NCBI RefSeq assembly: GCF_013373865.1
Contig: NC_050470.1
Location: 16,805,244-16,869,243, forward strand
Length of the DNA: 64,000 nt
DNA from: Monomorium pharaonis
Lineage: Eukaryota; Arthropoda; Insecta; Hymenoptera; Formicidae
Reading direction: 5' to 3'
This document shows positions 11,033 to 21,483 of this stretch, piece by piece. Each line of letters opens with the position of its first letter. Positions within the stretch are counted from its first letter, which is position 1. Made by a program: the position numbers and the translations under genes. The notes under the pieces are model-generated. The model had not been told where the DNA came from and made no database searches. It saw only the letters and a list, made by a program, of their open reading frames with translations.

Positions 11033-12236
11033 CATAGAGCTTATACTAATAGAGGGGCCTTGATGTGTTGTGACCATAGAGCTTATACTAATGGAGGGGC
11101 CATTGCTACATGAGAGAGTTCGCGCGGGGAGAATCAACAGAGACATAAATATATTTTCCACCACTCCGTTTTCTAGAAGGAAAGAAGCGCACATACGAGC
11201 GGTACTACAGGTACGAACCTACCTACTTGGGCCATTACAGGCCGATATCAAACAAAAATAACTTAAAATTGATTTGACGTACTATTTATAATGGTAATAA
11301 CTTGCTACATTTGTAAAAGACGTTATAAAAAAAAGTAACATATATCGTTTCATCTGTAAGTATGCATATAAACCTTTAGAGAACCGGCATTTTTTTTATA
11401 AAAATAGTGATTTTTTGGCCAAAATTTTGTACATACATTCATTGATTGGCATGTATCTTTTAGATCTTAAATTACGTACCACTTGATGAATGCACAGTGT
11501 TATCTTTGTAAACAATTTTTTTTGTACGAATTCGAAAATCGGGCCTCAGGTTGCATAGTTACGGACCTGTTCCCACAGGAAAAGAGACAGAATATATCCA
11601 CCTCTCTGTCGATTCTCCCCGCGCGCATCACAACCATAGAGCTTATACTAATGGAGGGGCCTTGGGGTATTGTGACACGCGCGGGGAGAATCGACAGAGA
11701 GGTGGATATATTGTCTTTTTTTTGTGTGGGAACAGGTTCGTAACTATACAATCTGAGGCCCGATTCTCGAACTCGTACGAATAGATTTGATCTTCTGAAG
11801 ATTGATGAACAAAATTTTGCACAACAAATTATGATACGTTATAAATATGTATAAAAGTCTGATCAAAAAATCACTATTTTTATGACAAAATGCCGGTTCT
11901 CTAAAGGTTAATATGCATACTTACAAATAAAACGATATATCACTCTTTTTTTCATAACGTCTTTTACAAATATAGCAAGTTATTGCCATTATAAATAATA
12001 ACACGTCAAATTAATTTTAGTTATTTTTGTTTGATATCGGCCTGTAACGGCCTAAGTAGGCTCGTACCGCTCGTATGTGTGTTTCTTTCCTTCTAGAAAA
12101 CGGAGTGGTAGGGATGTCCAACACAAAAAGAGATAGAATATATGAGAATATATTCATGTCTCTGTTGATTCTCCCCGCGCGGACTCTCTTACTGTCGGCA
12201 TATAGCAATGGCTCCTCCATTAGTATAAGCTCTATG
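11033..12236. mobile_element. Long inverted-repeat element with a nested palindrome
   Basis: The outer arms, about 11075-11420 and 11860-12236, are inverted copies starting CATAGAGCTTATACTAATGG. They include TTCTAGAAGGAAAGAAGC and GAGAACCGGCAT. The central loop holds a second, tighter inverted repeat (about 11529-11790) around GATTCTCCCCGCGCG, and its middle again carries CATAGAGCTTATACTAATGG at 11636. An extra partial direct copy of the end lies at 11033. Short open frames inside are by-products of the palindrome. Confidence 0.75.
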
Positions 12237-12383
12237 ATAACCAATCACATAACAGATTTTCTGTTGCACTTCTTTCTATTTTCTATATGTTTCTTTGTCA
12301 CAATTAAATGCCTCAATGACCAAAATTGGTGGCAACAGACAAAATCGAAGCTTTAACGTTAAATGTTAAAGGAGTTGAAATAA

Positions 12384-12445
12384 AAAGGGTGTCAGTGGTT
12401 AGTGTTCAGTGTTCAGTGGTCAGTGCTCAATGTTCAGTGAATAGT
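12384..12445. repeat. Short tandem repeat GTGTTCAGT
   Basis: About six imperfect copies of a 9-10-bp unit (GTGTTCAGT, GGTCAGTGC). Confidence 0.6.
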
Positions 12446-12529
12446 GATTTGAAAAAAGTTGTAACGAGTCGTTCCTCCGCTGCCACCGGGATGACAGCGA
12501 ACAGTATGCCTATTCTCTAACTTCTTAAC

Positions 12530-12804
12530 ATAGACATAGTAAGTATAGACCGCATTCCGCTGTATAAGCGTTGCTGCATACGAAAAGAAAGAGAAAAGAT
12601 ATATAAAGAATCTCTTTCTCTCTCTGACATCATTGTAGTAGGGAGAGCCTGACAGGGGAAATGATGGATCGACGCGAGGAGATGAGGAGAAGTGCTCCCC
12701 ATTCTCCGGCATTAAAAAGAGAAAGAGATTCTTCATATATCTTTTCTCTTTCTTTTCGTATGCATCAACGCTTATACAGCGGAATGCGGTCTATACTTAC
12801 TATG
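12530..12804. mobile_element. MITE with about 85-95-bp inverted termini
   Basis: CATAGTAAGTATAGACCGCA at 12535 onward, running through an AGAAAGAGAAAAG tract to about 12620, is repeated inverted at 12718-12804. The 9-mer CTTCTTAAC flanks the pair at 12521-12529 and 12805-12813. This could be a 9-bp target duplication, although the left copy is a few bases away from the aligned arm end. Confidence 0.75.
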
Positions 12805-12932
12805 CTTCTTAACGACAGTATCACTAGCTAGGGATATCGTTATGCAGACTTAACGACACCCTAACGAAAAATGATATTTTGTAATTCAGCGTATCGATAA
12901 ATGTCGTTAAAAATATCGATAAAATACCGAAT

Positions 12933-12981
12933 CTTATTGTTAATACATCGAGGGGCCTCATACCCCTCGATAAACAATAAC
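12933..12981. repeat. Stem-loop
   Basis: ATCGAGGGG and CCCCTCGAT pair tightly around CCTCATA, extended by TATTGTT with AACAATA. It has the look of a hairpin element tip; no run of T follows, so I do not call it a terminator. Confidence 0.55.
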
Positions 12982-13311
12982 GACAATATAACTAGACATA
13001 GCAGTCAATAGAAATGCTTCGATGTGCTCCGAAGTGACTTTGAGTAATAGTACGAAAGTATTCAAGTGTAGTACATGGTTTATAATATTGCATAAATATT
13101 ATAAATATTAACATTAAGAGCACGCAAAAAGTAATATTGCATTATTACATGGTAATAAAAAATAATGTATTACATAAATCTTATAATATGTAAAAATATT
13201 AAAATAAATAGATTTAGGTTAGGTTATATTCTACTTATGCAATATATGTAGTATAAATCAAATGCGTTTTTTATAAACAATTTTATTAAGATCTTTTATT
13301 TTTAAGGTAAA

Positions 13312-13518
13312 ATGGCTGAAGGATATTTGGCATGGAATTTATTATTTTTACAAGAAAAAGTCCGGAGGCTTGAAAGAAGACTAGAGAGAAGAGTGTTACG
13401 TGATGTACAAAATCCATTTGAACTTCCTCAACAAGAATTTATTGCACAATTTGGATTTAATCAAGATTTAGTCATGCATATCGTTTCCACTGGAGGTTTA
13501 CCTCCGGAAATTAGATAG
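13312..13518 (+). pseudogene. PIF/Harbinger transposase N-terminal fragment
   Basis: An open frame of 68 codons with ATG at 13312. Residues about 20-60 read RRVLRDVQNPFELPQQEF followed by a RFxLNKDLV-like stretch. This is the familiar start of HARBI1-type transposases (arginine-rich, RD-NP-ELP, then the DNA-binding helix region). It then runs into the tandem repeat beginning GGAGGTTTACC, and the DDE domain is absent. It is unrelated in position and sequence to the Harbinger relic at 48-51 kb. Confidence 0.6.
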
Positions 13519-14288
13519 ACGTCCATTAGGGATCCAATAAACTTCCATGGCTTTATTGGAGGTTTACCTCCATGGCGGAAGTTAGATTAAGGCACTATAA
13601 AAGTGAGTATTCTCACGTCCGCCATTTTTCTTCTAACTAGCAGGAAAAATTAGATATGTTTTGTATATATATACGTCAATAATCTTTGGAAGCACCAAAC
13701 TTTATGCGACAATGAAACGAAGACACGATATTTATGATCTTGGGACTGTAAAGGTTATTGCGATGTATTATATATATAAAACATTATGCTAGTTACTTGC
13801 TAGTTTGAAGAAAAATGGCGGACGTGAGAATACCTACTTTTCTAGTGCTCTAGTTAGATAGACGTCCATTAAAGATCCAGTAAACTTCCATGGCTGCATT
13901 GGAGGTTTACCTCCATAGTAGAAGTTAGATAGACATCCATTAGGGATCTATTAAACATCTATAGCTTCATTGGATGTTTTCTTCTATGGTGGAAGTTAGA
14001 TAGACGTCTATTAGGGATCCATTAAACATCCATAGCTCTATGGAACATTTACTTCCATGATGGAAGTTAGACAGACGTCCATTAAGGATCCATTAAACTT
14101 CCATAGCTCTATGCAACATTTACTTCCATGATGGAAGTTAGATAGATGTCCATTAGGGATCCATTAAACTTCCATAGTTGTATGGAACATTTACTTCCAT
14201 AGTAGAAGTCAGATAGACGTCCATTAGGGATTCATTAAACTTCCATAGCTCTATGAAACATTTACTTCCATGGTGGAAGTTACCTAGA
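13490..14288. repeat. 71-bp tandem array
   Basis: About seven units of 71 bp. Each contains AGTTAGATAGACGTCCATTA, GGGATCCATTAAACTTCC and a terminal TTTACTTCCATGGTGGA block. The first unit is split by an inserted element at 13588-13851. Neighbouring units share variants, as expected for tandem expansion. Confidence 0.85.
13588..13851. mobile_element. MITE inserted in the tandem array (8-bp duplication)
   Basis: The 264-bp insert has inverted arms of about 55-60 bp containing CTCACGTCCGCCATTTTTC. AGTTAGAT stands on both sides (13580-13587 and 13852-13859). Removing the insert and one AGTTAGAT restores a continuous 71-bp unit, so this is a true target duplication. Eight bases fit hAT or P type elements. 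No coding sequence is present. Confidence 0.8.
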
Positions 14289-14299
14289 CAACACTCTTG

Positions 14300-14948
14300 T
14301 CAGAATGAAAACTTTAAGAGAACTTTTTTAAGAAAACATTTAAGTATGTTGGAAATGATGTCAAAATGGTAACATTTATCAGAAACGTTTACTAAGAGAG
14401 GTCTTTGAGATATCTTATTAAAGAGTTTCATTTAAGTTTCTTGAAAATGTTATCCTTATGACAATAAACGTACTATTCAATTTTTCTTAGAATATATGAT
14501 CTATATAGTTAACCATCTAATTAACCATTTGAACGCTTCAAAGTATTAATGCTAAATAGATCCCAATTTTCATCAAATTATTAAGATTATGGAAAAAGAT
14601 AAATTTAACAATGAAATTAATGCGTAATAAATAATTTATTTTTAAAATATTTTGCAAAATTTAATTGCTTTTATAAAAAATAATATAATTGCGTCAGTTT
14701 ATAACATATAGGTGTATGTAGACAATAATAAGTACCCATATCGATGAGTCAAATTGGAGTAGCAGATAGAGTACAAGGTTCGTAATCCTAAGGCCCCGGG
14801 TTCGAAATCCACCAACGGCAAGTAAAAATAAAATAAAATAATATAATTTAAATTTAATTAATTAATAAGAATTTGTCCTAAATTTAGTATGTACTGTTGA
14901 TAAAAATAATTTTAAAAAAATAAAATTTTTATTTTAAATTTTTATTTC
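14300..14948. repeat. Dispersed repeat with a tRNA-like head (SINE-like), copy 1
   Basis: About 650 bp that matches 53455-53960 base by base with moderate divergence. Near 14755-14825 it carries a tRNA-like block: an A-box-like GGAGTAGCAGATAGAG, an anticodon-loop-like TTCGTAA, and a B box GGTTCGAAATCC. AT-rich tails follow. A tRNA-derived SINE or a tRNA fragment carried in a larger repeat would both fit. Confidence 0.5.
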
Positions 14949-15245
14949 GTCAATCATCTATTGAGGCTCCATGAAGCCTCTACTAATGATCCACAAAACA
15001 TCCGCCAGTCATCCACTGAGGTTTCGTGAAGCCTCTATCAATAATCCACACAACGTCTAATAGACCTCTTTGACGACGTCTAATGGAGGTCTAATAGACG
15101 TACGCAGTGCGGAAATGTGACTCCCAATGCGCACTGTGGATTTCTAATGGCTCTATGTTGGACGTCTAATGGACATCCACTGGAAGTTCAAACTTCCATG
15201 GCAGACGTCTAATGGACGTCTATTGGAGGTTTCATTTCTATGGGG
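14949..15245. repeat. Direct repeat pair and GACGTCTAATGG motifs
   Basis: Two tandem copies of a unit of about 56 bp (TGAGGCTCCATGAAGCCTC, then TGAGGTTTCGTGAAGCCTC) are followed by repeated GACGTCTAATGGACGTC words. These look like the opposite orientation of the 13.5-14.3 kb array vocabulary. Confidence 0.55.
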
Positions 15246-15853
15246 GTATATTTTCGTCTTTAATAATTATTTTTTATTAAGTCGTATAGCCATCAATTTA
15301 TTTTTATTTTTATAAATTTTAATGATGATAAAATTAATTTTTACATGACCATATCCTACTATGTCATTCAGAAGAATTATCGCGTGATAACTCTGAGTGA
15401 CTTTTACTGTTTTGATTGTAGCATATCATGGCTCTAAAAATATTTTTGTTTGCTTTGCTTACGATTTGAATTCAAGTTAAAAGGATGAAACATTTTTTTA
15501 GTTTCTTTTTGTGAGCACTTTTTTGTTGCCATTTCAAGACGAAAATGATGCAAAAAGGTTATAAAAAGTTATGCTCTTTATATCGATACACTTTAACGAT
15601 TCTCGAGTTACGTGAAACACTCGGCACATCTGATCGCAGCATGCTCTATTGATTCGTAATGCCAACTCCAAAAACGTACCCATAGACAACAGGAGTTGAA
15701 GAAAACAATATATTTTATATTTAAATAAAGTAATATTATCTTACAAGACTTGTAAGCAAATAAAAATATTTTTCGAATAACGGTATATTACACACAATAC
15801 AGTGAAAGGGACTCAGGATTATTAATTCTTCTGAATTATATGGAATGATATGC
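15246..15853. other. AT-rich, no recognised feature
   Basis: No open frame with a recognisable domain, no repeat partner seen. Confidence 0.4.
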
Positions 15854-16431
15854 TTAAGGGGATCCGGGAGTGACAGAGTTACCGACATTTTTTGGGGAAC
15901 TTGGATTTTCGAATTGGAGTAACAGAATGCAAAATCCTTTTACAGGATTAAAGTACGCACAAAAATGAAGGGGGCGACGTACGATTTGTTCTGATAAATA
16001 AAAAAAAATTGTTATTTATTAGTCACCTAACGACAATATTTGCTTCATACAAAAAATCTATAGTTTATATGTATAAAATAATCACGTCGCCCCCTAGAAA
16101 AAACTCTCAGGAATAATATCGTGCAATTAGAAATAAGATTAGAATCCTAGAAAAAAAGATTCGCATTCCGCAAATTGGAAAATGAAAAAAACGAAAATTT
16201 GGGTTATGTACACGTAAAAAGTCGATAAGTAGAGCAATATGAGAAAAATTTTTTTCGTTTTCAATATAAAATCCAATTTATAGATTAATATTAATATGTG
16301 TACTTTAATTCTGGGAAAGGATTTCTAAATCTATACAAGAAATACATATAAAATCTCATTAATGATGTGCACGAATGACTCTAGCTTATCGACCTCGATC
16401 AAATTTCAAAGGCACTCCTGGATCCCCTTAA
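15854..16431. mobile_element. TTAA-flanked element, family GGGGATCC, copy 1
   Basis: TTAA at 15854-15857 and 16428-16431 encloses a 570-bp element. Its ends are GGGGATCCGGGAGTG and, inverted, GGGGATCCAGGAGTG. TTAA duplications with G-starting ends suggest piggyBac- or Kolobok-type mobilisation. It is non-coding. Confidence 0.75.
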
Positions 16432-16582
16432 GCAAAAGTAATTTCAACATCTTTGAACTTTATAAAAATAAAAATAGATTGATGGCTGTACAACGACTTT
16501 AATAAAAAATCATTAATAAGGACGAATATATAATTAGAAATAGTAAATAATTTGTTCATTCATTTAATTTTGGTACTAACTA

Positions 16583-16997
16583 TTAAGGGGATCCAGGAGT
16601 GTCTTTGAAATTTGATCGAGGTCGATAATGTAGAGTCATTCGTGCACATCATTAATGAGATTTCATATGTATTTCTTGTATAGATTTAGAAATCCTTTTC
16701 CAGAATTAAAGTACACATATTAATATTAATCTATAAATTGGATTTTATATTGAAAACGAAAAAAATTTTTCTCATATTGCTCTACTTATCGACTTTTTAC
16801 GTGTACATAACCCAAATTTTCGTTTTTTCATTTTCCAATTTGCGGAATGCGAATCTTTTTTTCTAGGATTCTAATCTTATTTCTAATTGCACGATATTAT
16901 TTCTGAGAGTTTTTTATAGGGGGCGACGTAATTATTTTATACATATAAACTATAGATTTTTTTGTATGAAGCAAATATTGTCGTTAGGTGGACTAAT
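16583..16997. mobile_element. TTAA element, copy 2, inverted and truncated
   Basis: Starting from TTAAGGGGATCC at 16583, about 410 bp is the near-exact reverse complement of 16021-16431, including GGGGGCGACGT. It breaks at GGACTAATAAC (about 16997), where a different repeat begins. The two copies make a large inverted repeat with a spacer of about 150 bp. Confidence 0.8.
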
Positions 16998-16999
16998 AA

Positions 17000-17320
17000 C
17001 TAAAAGCTTTAAACTACATATATTATGTGAAAAATTCTGCCCTTTTCAATGAAAATATTCATTTTAAAATAAATTTTGGGGAAGGTATAAAAAAACAGGA
17101 TTTTTCTAAAAAAATTATCATTTTTAATGCTTTCTATAATTTTGAGAAAATTGGAAATGTTTTTATTGGAAAGAGCAGGAAATTTTACATAAAAATGTAA
17201 ACGTTTGACAAAAGAACAAAAAAGAAGAAATTGGTTAAAATTTACTTTAAAGCGATCTCGAAACGCGACATGTCAAGAAAATAATAGCAGCGCTCCCGCT
17301 AAACCCGTGGGTTTAAAAAT
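17000..17320. repeat. Dispersed repeat shared with 63.1-63.4 kb (inverted)
   Basis: The sequence from AAAGCTTTAAACTACATA to GCGACATGTCAAG is matched in reverse complement at about 63110-63432. TTGGAAAGAGC occurs in inverted pairs within it. An open frame at 17205-17387 is low complexity and is not a gene candidate. Confidence 0.7.
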
Positions 17321-17661
17321 TAAAAAAATTCAGATTGTTTTAACTCATATTGACAAATTTTTTCTGCAAATTAAACGGAATCGGTGACTATGGTTCCAGA
17401 TTTCATTTGCGGATTCCGTGAAATGACTCTTATTATATAGCATTAAAGTTAAAAAAATTGAATTTGTTTATTATTTTACAATAATTTTTCTAAATTGGTA
17501 CATTTTTACTAAACTTTAGAACACCCGGGAAAAAATACCTCTTATATGCACTTACCCATGAAAAAATACCTTTTATTTGTTTATATTTACAAATATATGT
17601 TTATATATGTTTATATATCGTCATATAAGAAATAAAAGTGCAATTATAAATGATCTTATAC
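17321..17661. other. AT-rich, no recognised feature
   Basis: Only short ATATGTTTATAT repeats near 17585-17620. Confidence 0.4.
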
Positions 17662-17908
17662 GGGAGCGTCCCAGATGCGCACAGTAATAAACGAACACAG
17701 CAGGTTGAGTGAAACGGACACAGACCAAATGGGCACAGACCAAATGCACACGGACCAGATGCACACGAACCAAATGCGCACGAACCAAATGCGCACAGAC
17801 CAAACGGACACAGTAACCAACAAACTTACCACATGGGTTGCGACTTTTCGGGCACCTCTACCGACGGGGTGAGTGCGGGAGGGAGGGGCGAAGCCCCTTT
17901 TGCACCCG

Positions 17909-17985
<77 letters not shown>

Positions 17986-18179
17986 CATTCTCTGCACCAC
18001 ATGGGTTTGCAACTGTGCGCATTTGGTTTGTGCGCATTTGGTCCGTGTGCATCTGGTCCGTGCGCATTTGGTCTGTGCGCATTTGGTCTGTGCGCATTTG
18101 GTCTGTGCGCATTTGATCTGTGTCCGTTTCATTCAGCTTGCTGTGTCTGTTTATTACTGTGCGCATCTGGGACTCACTC
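17662..18179. mobile_element. Foldback family A, complete copy
   Basis: A 518-bp symmetrical element. Left end GGGAGCGTCCCAGATGCGC, right end GCGCATCTGGGACTCACTC. Left array: about 15-bp units CACGGACCAAATGCG. Right array: the inverse units GTGCGCATTTGGTCC. The core (about 17834-18015) carries CATGGGTTGCG, CCGACGGGGTGAGTGC, the hairpin GGGGCGAAGCCCC, a 69-bp (GT)n run and GCAAAGCATTCTCTGC, as in family B. Open frames through it are artefacts. Confidence 0.85.
17912..17980. repeat. (GT)n microsatellite
   Basis: A pure GT run of about 69 bases at the heart of the foldback core. Confidence 0.95.
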
Positions 18180-18710
18180 ATCAAATCCTCATCCACTTCC
18201 ACCCTCCATGTCCCTTTCACTTCCCCTCCCCTTGCCAATATCTCCTCTCTATCCACCTCCCTTTCCATTTCCGCTATCAATACCCACTTCCCCCCTCCCC
18301 CTTCCTTTCCTCCACCCTGTCAAAAGCCACCCTCCTTTCCTCACCCAAACACCCTCTCCATAATATCCTCCACAAAAGACCTCCTCTCTCTTCGTCATCT
18401 CCTTCCACCCCTCTCCACACTACATTCTTCTCTCTTCTCCTCCTGTCGTCTTCTTCTCCTCCTGTCGTCTTCTTCTCCTCCTGTCCTCCGTTTTTCCCTC
18501 TGCGTAGTTCTCTCTCTCTCTCTCTCTCTCATCTAATCTGCTCCTCATCCTCTCCTTCCTCCTGTCCATCCTCTTCCTCCATTCTTCCTTCTTCCTGCAC
18601 TCCTCTGGCTCCTCTCACCTCTCCGTTGTTCTCCTCCCCTCTTCTGTCTCCTTCTGTCCATTTTTCTTTCTCGGTATCTCTCTCCATTCACCTTTCTCAC
18701 TTTCTTAAAA
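18180..18710. repeat. Polypyrimidine tract of about 530 bp
   Basis: The plus strand is overwhelmingly C and T, with CTCC, TCTTCTCCTCCTG and a (CT)n run near 18508-18532. Few purines interrupt it. The last 145 bp are also the start of the inverted repeat described next. Confidence 0.85.
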
Positions 18711-19690
18711 AAAAAAAGAAAATATTATATTAGGTAAATTGTCTTACTGTCCTATTGTTTTATTGTCTTTTCTACACAAATAATGATATAAAGTAAATGC
18801 GCCAATTATAAAAATATTTATACAAAATTTATTTATCATAACTTTTTATTAAAATATTTAATAATAAACGGGCTTGATAATCAAATAATTAAATGATTAA
18901 AATCAACCAACGGGATTATAATAAAGCAAAAACTTGGCGTACCCGGCTCGCATTTTTTCTATATTTTCAAGACTTTATGTTATTAATATCAATAAATGTA
19001 TACACAAGAATGAAATTAATGTGGCTTAAGTATTGTTTTACTATCTATCAGTTTTTGCTTCATTATTTATTATTATTCATTTCCATTTTTAAAATAATTT
19101 TTTAATAAATTTTATAGAATTTTTCTAAATCTTTTTTCAAATATACTTGGCTAATTGTATTCGTATTATTTTTGAATACGTTGTGTACTTGACATATCTT
19201 TTTTATCTTTGTAAAATTTTTAATAGGTTATTATTTTTTCATTATTTTATTTTAATAAATAATTTCCATATTGTATGACATTGTCATGTGGGTCACTGCG
19301 TTTCAACGAGCCGGGCACGCCAAGTTTTTGCTTTACTATAATCCCGTTGATTGATTTTAATCATGTAATTATTTGATCATCAAGCCCGTTTATTATTAAA
19401 TATTTTAATAAAAAGTTATAATAAATAAATTTTGTACAAATATTTTTATAATTGGCGCATTTACTTTATATCATTATTTGTGTAGAAAAGACAATAAAAC
19501 AATAGGACAGTAAGACAATTTACCTAATATAATATTTTCTTTTTTTTTAAGAAAGAGAGGAAGGTGAATGGAGAGAGGTACCGAGAAAGAAAAATGGACA
19601 GAAGGAGACAGAAGAGGGGAGGAGAAGGACGGAGAGGTGAGAGGAGCCAGAGGAGTGCAGGAAGAAGGAAGAATGGAGGAAGAGGATGGA
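18565..19690. mobile_element. 1.1-kb inverted repeat with pyrimidine/purine-rich ends
   Basis: The left arm, about 18565-18952, returns in reverse complement at about 19311-19690 with high identity. It includes TCCATCCTCTTCCTCC, TAATAAACGGGCTTG and GCAAAAACTTGGCGT. The loop of about 358 bp is AT-rich. A further direct partial copy of TTATTTGTGTAGAAAAG plus AGGACAGTAAGACA follows at 19691-19745. No coding capacity. Confidence 0.85.
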
Positions 19691-19756
19691 TTATTTGTGT
19701 AGAAAAGAGAATAAAACAATAGGACAGTAAGACACTTTACCTAATATATTTTTTTC

Positions 19757-20653
19757 TTAAGAGGCTACATCACCCAAAAATTTTGAAAAAAATTGCTTTT
19801 TCGTTTTTTGCATATTTGTAAAGTATAAAGTCTTGAGAATATCCCTTGCAAGTTTCAAAGTGATTCCTTGAAAATTGTCGGAGATAGAGCGAGAAGGATC
19901 CAAGCGCGTTTAGCGATGTTGGGGTGCGATGAGCGCCTTCTAATCCTTTGCAGCAGCTAGCTTACGCAAGAATATTACGCCGGCAAACTAGAATCGAAGC
20001 CTTTGATGCCGCTACATCTGGGGAGGGTTCACTGTATGGCCCTGGAGTGGATGACTCCATGTAAGTTTGAAAAAAAATTATCTACGTTTTAACCGAATGT
20101 CAAACTTAAACGCGTTTTTCTCGAAACCATGTTTTCAAAACGCGTGCCAAAAATATCTCGAAAACGGCTGAACCGATTTACTTGAAATTTGGAGGGCTTA
20201 ATCTATCAAAAAAGGCAGCCTTTACCGTGGCGATTTTTTTAAGAGCTCTTACTTTTTTTTAAAATTAAAAAAACGACCGATTTTTACCTTTAAAAATTGC
20301 TTTTTTTCTTTAAACGGCCGCCATTTTGCCAAAAATTGATATTTTTAAAATTGGCCGCGATAAAAACTAGATAATATCATTTAGTTTAAGAAAATTCTAG
20401 GCTGGTCTGTTTTAGATAAGTCCTGTACGAGTTGCAATTGGCACCGCGGAGCATCTTTTTTTAACAAGGTCTTGCGACGAGGACAATATCTCTGCCATTT
20501 TTAAATATTTTTAGTTCAAATTTATTCTGAAACATGTTCTAAGAATGTATTTTAAAGTAAAGAAAACTAGGATTAATTACATACATTACGTTTCGAAAAA
20601 AAATCGAGAAAAAGGCCTATTTTTTACGTCTCTGGGTGTATGTAGCCCCTTAA
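19757..20653. mobile_element. TTAA-flanked element of 889 bp
   Basis: TTAA at 19757-19760 and 20650-20653. The inverted ends are GAGGCTACATCACCCA and GGGGCTACATACACCCA. The interior has no long open frame. It contains AAACGGCTGAACCGATTTAC. It probably belongs to the same TTAA-using class as the other GGGG-ended elements, but to a different family. Confidence 0.75.
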
Positions 20654-21483
20654 GGGCGCACATACCCACACTTGGCGCCTTTTTTTACTTTTTTTTAAAA
20701 AAGGTAATTTTGTTCGGATATCACATTTTGTAGTATTAAGCATCTCATTTAGGCTGCGTCAGTGAATATTCACTGATTATCACAGTTATAAGTATGCCAT
20801 TGCGAATTAGTGAATATCCACTGATTAAGATTTAGAAAGTGAAATACGGTAGTAAATAATGTACCAAATTTTTGTCTTCCTAAATATCTAACAATGACAC
20901 ATTGGCTTGATATATGCGTAGCTTCTTGAATTCCTCACACGCTTTGCTAAATCATTTTTTTTAAATAGAGAAACAAAGGTATTCCTATATTATTACTTTT
21001 GCCAGATAGATCAAATTTTTGTAATTGTTCAACACTTATAATTTTATATTGTTTTATACATAGACTCTAAATATTTATAACTGCAGCAACAAGCATTTGT
21101 TACTATATACTAACTACCTAATACTGCATGCTTTGTAATTTCCTGTAGAGCTTTATTCTCTATATTATTTTTGTCAACTTCTGTTTGTAATTTGTCAATT
21201 TTTTATGGCTATATATTAAAAGAAAAGGTTTTTTATGGCTGTGCTTATTATTCTCTTTTTCTCTTTCTTTTTTCTTCTCTTTCAGCAGATAATCGGGAAA
21301 TAGCCACAATGATTTGAAGGTTCTTTTCTACTAAAAAAAAACGTATACATATATACATATTATATTTCTACATACTAATTTATGGAAAAAATAATGTCTT
21401 AGATTGTCTTAGATTGTCTAGATTATATATATAAGTAAGTATTTTCATACGTCATATGTATATAGAAGGATGTATATATCTAC
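20654..21483. other. AT-rich, no recognised gene
   Basis: A short inverted pair GTGAATATTCACTGATTA and AGTGAATATCCACTGATTA near 20770-20825; otherwise nothing assignable. Confidence 0.4.

Noticed and set aside
12948..12970. Rho-independent-type terminator
   Set aside because: Strong stem but no U tract and a eukaryotic context; treated as a hairpin repeat.
14755..14830. Functional tRNA gene
   Set aside because: A and B boxes are present, but the anticodon and acceptor stems do not pair properly and a diverged copy occurs at 53.7 kb with AT-rich tails; better read as a tRNA-derived repeat.
17205..17387. Lysine-rich 60-codon frame
   Set aside because: The related repeat at 63.1-63.4 kb does not keep it open; low complexity.
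18120..18733. Serine/proline-rich protein from the pyrimidine tract
   Set aside because: Composition-driven open frame in a CT-only strand, mirrored by the inverted-repeat arm.
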